Source of the DNA: Saprospiraceae bacterium
Lineage (GTDB): Bacteria; Bacteroidota; Bacteroidia; Chitinophagales; Saprospiraceae
Assembly (NCBI GenBank): GCA_016787525.1
Contig: JAEUUP010000094.1
Coordinates: 1 to 47,547, forward strand
DNA length: 47,547 bases
Direction of reading: 5' to 3'
Part shown: piece after piece, positions 42,963 to 47,547 of the stretch
How positions within the stretch are numbered: the stretch's first letter is position 1
How the letters are laid out: each line of letters starts with the position of its first letter
Notes under the pieces: model-generated
Told to the model about the DNA's origin: nothing
Seen by the model: only the letters and a program-made list of their open reading frames with translations
The model's database searches: none
Translations under genes and position numbers: made by a program

Positions 42963-45386
42963 ATGAAAAACAACATTCGACTAAAGACAACTTTGGAGCT
43001 TACTCCTAACCATTTAATTAAAAAAGCCATGTTGATATTGGGGCTGGTTTGTGGGCTAACGTTCAACGCTGTGACACAGAATGCCGTCAGATGCCTTGAC
43101 TATGATGGTACTACTGAATATACGGATTTGGGAAATCCAGCTAGTTTACAATTAACCACTTATACCATCGAGTTATGGTTCATGGGTGATGTGAACACCG
43201 ACGGAATTTTGACAAAGGGTGAATCAAGAGGGCCAACTAATAGCACTCGAACTTTTGACTTATTCGGAAATGGAACGGATATTATCTTTCGACTATCCAA
43301 TGGAAGTGCTTCTGCACAGACTTTTACGGTAGGTACATACGTCACAGGGCGATGGAATCATGTCGCTTTAGTCAAAAGTGGTACGACCATCACCACATAT
43401 CTGAATGGAGCGAATCAAGTAACAACAACCCTCACCCTCACGCCTAATATTACCTCCAATAACTGGTATGTAGCAGGTTCTGGTTTGTATCAGTTAGATG
43501 GTCGAGTAGATGAATTAAGGTTTTGGAATACAGCAAGAACAGTTGACCAAATCAGAAGCACGATGTTCGTGCCATTGTCAGGGTCTGAGTCAGGTTTGGT
43601 GGCTTATTATAATTTCAATGCTTCATCGGGGGTAACATTAACAGACCAAACTTCAACTCAAGAGAATGGCACTAATAGAGATATGGAAGACGCAGATTGG
43701 ACTAGCTCGTACGCCCCTCTCGGCGATGCCACCAGCCAAACCATGACCGATACAAGAGCCATTTGGCAAAGTACAGGTACAAGCTCATCGCTCGAAAGTC
43801 GTGGTTTGATTATGTCGGTCGGAACAACATTGACCGAACAGAATTACGCTGTTTATGGTCACAACAACGCAGGTGGCAGCATCAACTCAACCGATTTGAC
43901 AGGCTCGACAGCCAAATCTAAATACAGTCAAATTTGGTACGTCAATAAAGTAGGAACGGTCAATAGTGCCACTTTGACTTTTGACTTAGGTACAATCGCT
44001 GGAAGTACTGTCACCGTTGACTCCATTGCAGACTATGTTTTATTGTACCGTTCTGGTTCTTCAGGCAATTTTGTGGATGTAGCTAATGCCAGTTCTGTTG
44101 CGAATAGCGACCAAATCACTTTTACGGGCATCAATTTGCAAACAGGCTACTATGCCGTTGGCAATAATACCCTCACTTGGACAGGAGCTACGTCAAGTGA
44201 TTGGGAGACGGCTACCAACTGGTCACCCAGCTTTGTACCACAAGACACCGATAGAATCATCATACCCACAACAGCGACTGTTGCACCGACATTTTCGACT
44301 GATAAGGTACTCAAAAGCCTATCATTGAATGGTACACTCAAAATTCCATTAGGCAATAGAAAGTTGAAAGTCGGTAAACTGAAAGGAGGTAGCAGCAGTT
44401 CTTACATTGTCACCAATGGCACAGGTGAACTCGAAGTAGATGTCGCGGCAGGACAAGAGCAGACTATACCTGTCGGTGAGTCCACGACAAGTTATGACCC
44501 CGTTGTGGTCAAACCGACATTAGGAACTTCCTTTAAAGTTAAGGTCAAAGCAAAAGCCTCTGCATCTGACTTTAGTTCTCCAATTGCAAACTTTGCAAAA
44601 GTAGCACCTCGCCAGTGGGATATTACCCCGACAAGCAGCGCGGGTTCTACGGTGATAAAACTTAAACCAAGTACGCCTTTCTCACCTATTAAACCTAAGA
44701 TTGGACACTATAAAAGTTCAATTTCTAAGTGGGAAGAACTCGATGCCACACACAGCAACGGTACATTTACGGCTACTACAACCGAGTTTTCACCTTTTGG
44801 TGTTGGCGATGAGTTTGGCTTTTATGACCCTGCACTTTCTGCCGAGTTGGTTGATTTTATAGGCAAATATACTGAGGGGGGTAACTTGCTCACTTGGACA
44901 ACAGCAAATGAAGTGAACAACAAAGGTTTTCAAGTCGAACGGTTAACGGTCAACGGTGAGTGGTCAACATTGGGTTTTGTGGCTGCCAAAGACAAATCGG
45001 CTACTTATCAATTTATAGATAACCAAACGTCGGTGAGGTTTCAAACCTCACCGACGTTGAATTACTACCGTCTCCGTCAAATAGACAATGACGGTACAGA
45101 AACACTGTCCAAAGTCATTTCTATCCAAGCCCCCTTTGGGGGTCGGGGGCACAAGTTGGCCGTCTATCCAAACCCTGTTTCCAATACCTTGACAATTGAA
45201 ACGGAAACAACAGGCGATTATCAAATCATCAACCTTTTAGGACAACAAGTCAAGAGCGGCAAAGCCCCCTTTGTCAGTAAGGACTCCTTTGGAGGGGGTT
45301 GGGGGCTTGATGTATCGGCATTGCCGCAAGGCAGTTATTTCCTCAAAATAGGGGCAGAGCAAGTGAAGTTTGTGAAGCAACAATAA
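42963..45386 (+). CDS. Secreted LamG-domain protein with T9SS sorting domain
   Basis: 807 residues. A long n-region precedes the signal core (AMLILGLVCGLTFNAVTQ); Met23 is an alternative start. Residues about 40-220 form a LamG/concanavalin-like domain (LDYDGTTEYTDLGNP, TYTIELWFMGD, WNHVALVKSGTTITTYLNGA, DGRVDELRFWNTARTVDQIR). A middle repeat-like beta region has WTGATSSDWETATNW. The end (LAVYPNPVSNTLTIETETTG; GSYFLKIGAEQVKF) is a type A T9SS C-terminal sorting signal. The protein is therefore surface-attached or released. Three palindromic or GC-rich repeat sequences lie in frame in the last third (see findings). It may be an adhesin or carbohydrate-binding surface protein. Confidence 0.88.
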   Translation: MKNNIRLKTTLELTPNHLIKKAMLILGLVCGLTFNAVTQNAVRCLDYDGTTEYTDLGNPASLQLTTYTIELWFMGDVNTDGILTKGESRGPTNSTRTFDLFGNGTDIIFRLSNGSASAQTFTVGTYVTGRWNHVALVKSGTTITTYLNGANQVTTTLTLTPNITSNNWYVAGSGLYQLDGRVDELRFWNTARTVDQIRSTMFVPLSGSESGLVAYYNFNASSGVTLTDQTSTQENGTNRDMEDADWTSSYAPLGDATSQTMTDTRAIWQSTGTSSSLESRGLIMSVGTTLTEQNYAVYGHNNAGGSINSTDLTGSTAKSKYSQIWYVNKVGTVNSATLTFDLGTIAGSTVTVDSIADYVLLYRSGSSGNFVDVANASSVANSDQITFTGINLQTGYYAVGNNTLTWTGATSSDWETATNWSPSFVPQDTDRIIIPTTATVAPTFSTDKVLKSLSLNGTLKIPLGNRKLKVGKLKGGSSSSYIVTNGTGELEVDVAAGQEQTIPVGESTTSYDPVVVKPTLGTSFKVKVKAKASASDFSSPIANFAKVAPRQWDITPTSSAGSTVIKLKPSTPFSPIKPKIGHYKSSISKWEELDATHSNGTFTATTTEFSPFGVGDEFGFYDPALSAELVDFIGKYTEGGNLLTWTTANEVNNKGFQVERLTVNGEWSTLGFVAAKDKSATYQFIDNQTSVRFQTSPTLNYYRLRQIDNDGTETLSKVISIQAPFGGRGHKLAVYPNPVSNTLTIETETTGDYQIINLLGQQVKSGKAPFVSKDSFGGGWGLDVSALPQGSYFLKIGAEQVKFVKQQ
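45026..45058. repeat. Perfect 16-bp-arm palindrome inside the LamG/T9SS gene
   Basis: AACGTCGGTGAGGTTT, one central C, then the exact complement. It is translated in frame between IDN and LNYY. It resembles intergenic dispersed palindromes of Bacteroidota, so the gene appears to have absorbed one. Confidence 0.85.
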
Positions 45387-45404
45387 AATGCTTTTATGGT
45401 TGAT

Positions 45405-45437
45405 ACCCCCTCAGTATCCACAAGATACTGAGGGGGT
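45405..45437. terminator. Bidirectional hairpin formed by an inverted pair of the dispersed motif
   Basis: Left arm ACCCCCTCAGTATC (45405-45418), 5-base loop CACAA, right arm GATACTGAGGGGGT (45424-45437), perfect 14-bp stem. It lies in the 57-bp gap between the convergent LamG gene (stop 45386) and histidine kinase (stop 45444). On the plus strand it is followed by GTTTT. The position and shape fit a two-way intrinsic terminator built from two copies of the genome-wide motif. Confidence 0.75.
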
Positions 45438-45443
45438 GTTTTA

Positions 45444-47369
45444 TCAAAAAGTCAATGAGAACGTCGTCCCCTTTCCTACTTCACTCTGCACCGATATTTG
45501 CCCTTTGTTCAATTCGACCAATTCTTTGGTCAATATCAAACCCAAGCCCGTTCCTGCTTCTTGATGTGTGCCTTTTCTATTGGTGTTCTCATTGGTTTTA
45601 AATAATTTATCTAAAACATCAGCCGACATACCAACGCCATTGTCTTTGATTTCGATTAAATACCTCCGCTCTCTCTCCAAAGGAGTCCTATGGACAAAGG
45701 AATCCTTCGGATCAGTAGTTTGGGGATTAGTGATTGGTGATTGAGAATTAGTATGTTTTTGAGCGTTAAATGCTATTGTTCCATGAGCATTGGTGAATTT
45801 TAAGGCATTTTGCAATAGGTTTCTAATGATTAACGCCAAATGATTTTTATCCAATTCAATCGTTAAATCATTTGGAATGAGTTGTTGTATCTCAATGTGT
45901 TTGCTATCTGCAATGGGTTTTAGTAATTCTATTTGTTCGTTAATAATATCGGCTATTTGCACTGATTCGCGTTTGGCTTTAATGCCTTGCATTTGTGATA
46001 TTGCCCAATGCAACACGTTTTCAAACATACTATGCAGGTTATGAGCTTTGGCACTGAGGTCTTTCACAATATCCTTAAATTCTGTTTGGGATAGTAAACC
46101 CCAATCTGTTAGCATCAAAATATTTTTAAAATTAGCCATTGGCGACATCAAATCGTGGCTCAATAGGGCAAAAAGGCGGTCTTTGGTGGCATTGAGGTCG
46201 GCTAATTCTTGTTTGGTGCGTCGTTCGCGTTTGTAAAAACGATAAGTCAATACAACACCAATAAGCAACAAAACCCCTATTATCAAACCCAAAATGGCAA
46301 ATGTTTTTTGTTTATCTACTTCATTTTGTTTTATCAATAAATCTTTTTCGGCTTCTATTCTTAATATTTTTTGTCCCGCTCTATCAGTCAAAGTTGTTTT
46401 TGTTAATTCTAATTCAGCGGCTATGTACTTTTTATAGTACTGCGTACTGAGGGGGTAGTTGCCTTGCATTTCGTAAGCCTGCGCCAAATATTGTAGGGCA
46501 TACACCTCTGCTGGCTTTGTGTAATTGGGTAAACTAAACACGTGGTTACAATATTTTATGACTAAATCGGGACGATTAATGTCCAAACAAAGAAATGCCA
46601 CATTGACAAGTGTCGCACCGTCATTAGTGTCAAACGCTACGGTGTCAATTATTGCCCGAATTTTGTTTTTATAGGCTTCAAAAGTGGCTTTTTTCTCAGG
46701 TGTTTGTTTCAATGCGGTCAGTTGATAGCCATAAATTTGGAGTATATCATAACTACTGAATTGCTTTTTTTGCTCTAATGCGACCAACTTATCGCCCAAA
46801 ATTAGGGCATCGTCTAAACGCCCATAAGTTGAATAAAAATAAAGTAAAGATATTTGCGAGAATATATCGGGATTAGCTCTTTTATCATTGTAATAAGCTC
46901 CTTTTTCAAAATAAGCAAACATCTTATCTTTAATATCTTGTCGTTCATAAATAAAACCAATATCTCTACAAATAGACGCACACATATCAAAATCCTGTGC
47001 GGCTTCGGCTGCCGTCAATGCTTTTTGATACCAATTAAAAGCCTCGTATTCGTCGAATTTGCCATTTTGGTACAAATACCCAATGTCATACATCAGTGAA
47101 TATGCCACCTTACCGCCACTGCGGTGGGCAATTGTCAAAGCTCGTTGGTACAAATTCAACGCTGCGTCGGGTTGTTTTATAAAACGCACGGGTTGGCTCT
47201 TCGACAAGACCGCTAACTTGGCAGTATCGGAGGTAGCTGCCTCAAAAAGGCGCGTCAGACTGTCAATAGAGGCGAGAATTGGGTCAGTTGGGGTAGGAAT
47301 TTGGGCGTAAAGCGAATAGGTAAAGCCCAAAAATAGTGTGTAAATAGTGCAGATTCTTTTCACAGGCAA
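45444..47369 (-). CDS. TPR sensor histidine kinase, paralogue of the 39669-41522 kinase
   Basis: 641 residues. Signal peptide (ICTIYTLFLGFTYSLYAQ), TPR-like periplasmic array, membrane span at about 360-382 (TFAILGLIIGVLLLIGVVLT), H box FALLSHDLMSPMANFK with His405, N box IIRNLLQNALKF, G1 IKDNGVGM, G2 GTGLGL. Between N and G1 boxes is an extra low-complexity insert (TNSQSPITNPQTTDPKDSFV), whose DNA (45661-45770) looks like an inserted intergenic repeat (CAAAGGAGTCCTATGGACAA). The last 36 residues equal those of its paralogue. No response regulator adjoins it here; the LytTR regulator near 42 kb is a possible shared partner. Bases 47370-47547 upstream show no clear gene. Confidence 0.9.
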   Translation of the reverse strand: MPVKRICTIYTLFLGFTYSLYAQIPTPTDPILASIDSLTRLFEAATSDTAKLAVLSKSQPVRFIKQPDAALNLYQRALTIAHRSGGKVAYSLMYDIGYLYQNGKFDEYEAFNWYQKALTAAEAAQDFDMCASICRDIGFIYERQDIKDKMFAYFEKGAYYNDKRANPDIFSQISLLYFYSTYGRLDDALILGDKLVALEQKKQFSSYDILQIYGYQLTALKQTPEKKATFEAYKNKIRAIIDTVAFDTNDGATLVNVAFLCLDINRPDLVIKYCNHVFSLPNYTKPAEVYALQYLAQAYEMQGNYPLSTQYYKKYIAAELELTKTTLTDRAGQKILRIEAEKDLLIKQNEVDKQKTFAILGLIIGVLLLIGVVLTYRFYKRERRTKQELADLNATKDRLFALLSHDLMSPMANFKNILMLTDWGLLSQTEFKDIVKDLSAKAHNLHSMFENVLHWAISQMQGIKAKRESVQIADIINEQIELLKPIADSKHIEIQQLIPNDLTIELDKNHLALIIRNLLQNALKFTNAHGTIAFNAQKHTNSQSPITNPQTTDPKDSFVHRTPLERERRYLIEIKDNGVGMSADVLDKLFKTNENTNRKGTHQEAGTGLGLILTKELVELNKGQISVQSEVGKGTTFSLTF

Positions 47370-47547
47370 AGCGTAAGGTGTTGGTTAGAAATGTATTGGC
47401 TCACACGTATCGGATACCTTCAAGGTTAATGCTGTCAACTTAGTGCTAATGTTGTGTTATTATCAAAGAACAAAGTTCATTGAAATATTTAGCTTATATT
47501 TAGGGATGAAAAAAAAGACTATATCTATACGACGATAGGCGATCGAA

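Larger units (their letters stand above)
1..47547. repeat. Dispersed 10-bp motif TACTGAGGGG / CCCCTCAGTA (about 49 exact copies)
   Basis: First bases of exact TACTGAGGGG copies on the + strand: 745, 913, 5099, 8807, 11506, 13033, 14238, 16237, 16665, 17568, 20668, 21169, 21823, 22141, 35182, 37706, 39651, 40041, 40622, 41773, 44870, 45426, 46445. Exact CCCCTCAGTA copies: 1889, 4703, 5755, 6272, 6785, 7549, 8534, 12744, 14676, 17974, 19107, 19840, 20090, 20403, 21610, 26238, 26676, 26866, 27686, 27992, 30587, 31638, 33930, 42590, 42900, 45407. One-mismatch copies: 9700, 10481, 15365, 20467, 23682, 30221, 42466. Flanks give an extended consensus of about ATACTGAGGGGGT. Counting was by eye, so a few could be missed. 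Copies fall in eCIS, transport, signalling and intergenic DNA alike. Confidence 0.92.

Noticed and set aside
1-47547. Motif as a replichore-polarised KOPS-type word
   Set aside because: Orientation is close to even over the window, whereas KOPS-like words are strongly skewed on one strand. The full genome could still show a weak bias.

Overview
The window looks like a chromosomal segment of a Bacteroidota bacterium. Evidence: a SusC/SusD pair, a secreted protein with a type IX secretion (T9SS) C-terminal sorting domain, histidine kinases with N-terminal TPRs paired with a LytTR regulator, and AT-rich intergenic DNA with weak Shine-Dalgarno signals. The genus cannot be read from the sequence. 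No rRNA, tRNA, CRISPR array, integrase or transposase gene was seen.

Region 1 (about 0.2-28.9 kb, all + strand) is an extracellular contractile injection system (eCIS, Afp/PVC-like) locus. Its order is: gp19-like inner tube, DUF5908-type small protein, LysM-type tube/baseplate adaptor, VgrG-like spike, PAAR tip, gp25 wedge, baseplate-J/gp6-like wedge, fibre-like protein, a 2068-residue baseplate protein with many degenerate internal repeats, a 933-residue structural protein, a CIS tape-measure-type protein, and a 1330-residue DUF4157 (eCIS core) protein with a C-terminal AHH-type nuclease toxin. A likely immunity gene follows immediately. Then come a ParA/Soj-like ATPase, a second cargo-like protein with the same leader motif plus tandem repeats, and the AAA+ ATPase typical of these loci. 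No sheath or terminal cap gene is in the window; the first gene sits just downstream of a repeat element cut by the window start.

Region 2 (about 29.0-38.0 kb, - strand) holds a metallophosphatase-like/radical-SAM (ArsS-type) fusion, a sodium:solute symporter, a SusD lipoprotein, a SusC TonB-dependent transporter and a DUF2064/TIGR04282-type glycosyltransferase. The ArsS-type and DUF2064 genes together suggest an arsenosugar-type pathway with its own outer-membrane uptake system.

Region 3 (38.0-38.9 kb) is non-coding and packed with palindromic MITE-like elements. One is an inverted, nearly exact 143-bp copy of the window's first bases. Region 4 (38.9-47.5 kb) holds an orphan protein, a TPR histidine kinase with a LytTR response regulator, a secreted LamG/T9SS protein and a paralogous TPR histidine kinase.

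The strongest unexplained signal is a 10-bp word, TACTGAGGGG (reverse CCCCTCAGTA; extended ATACTGAGGGGGT). By hand I find about 49 exact copies (23 one way, 26 the other) plus several one-mismatch copies. Chance expectation for a given 10-mer on both strands of this window is about 0.1. It occurs inside genes of every functional class and between genes, and once as an inverted pair forming a 14-bp hairpin between convergent genes. This resembles DNA-uptake-sequence or Chi-like genome-wide motifs and is my lead candidate for something undescribed.
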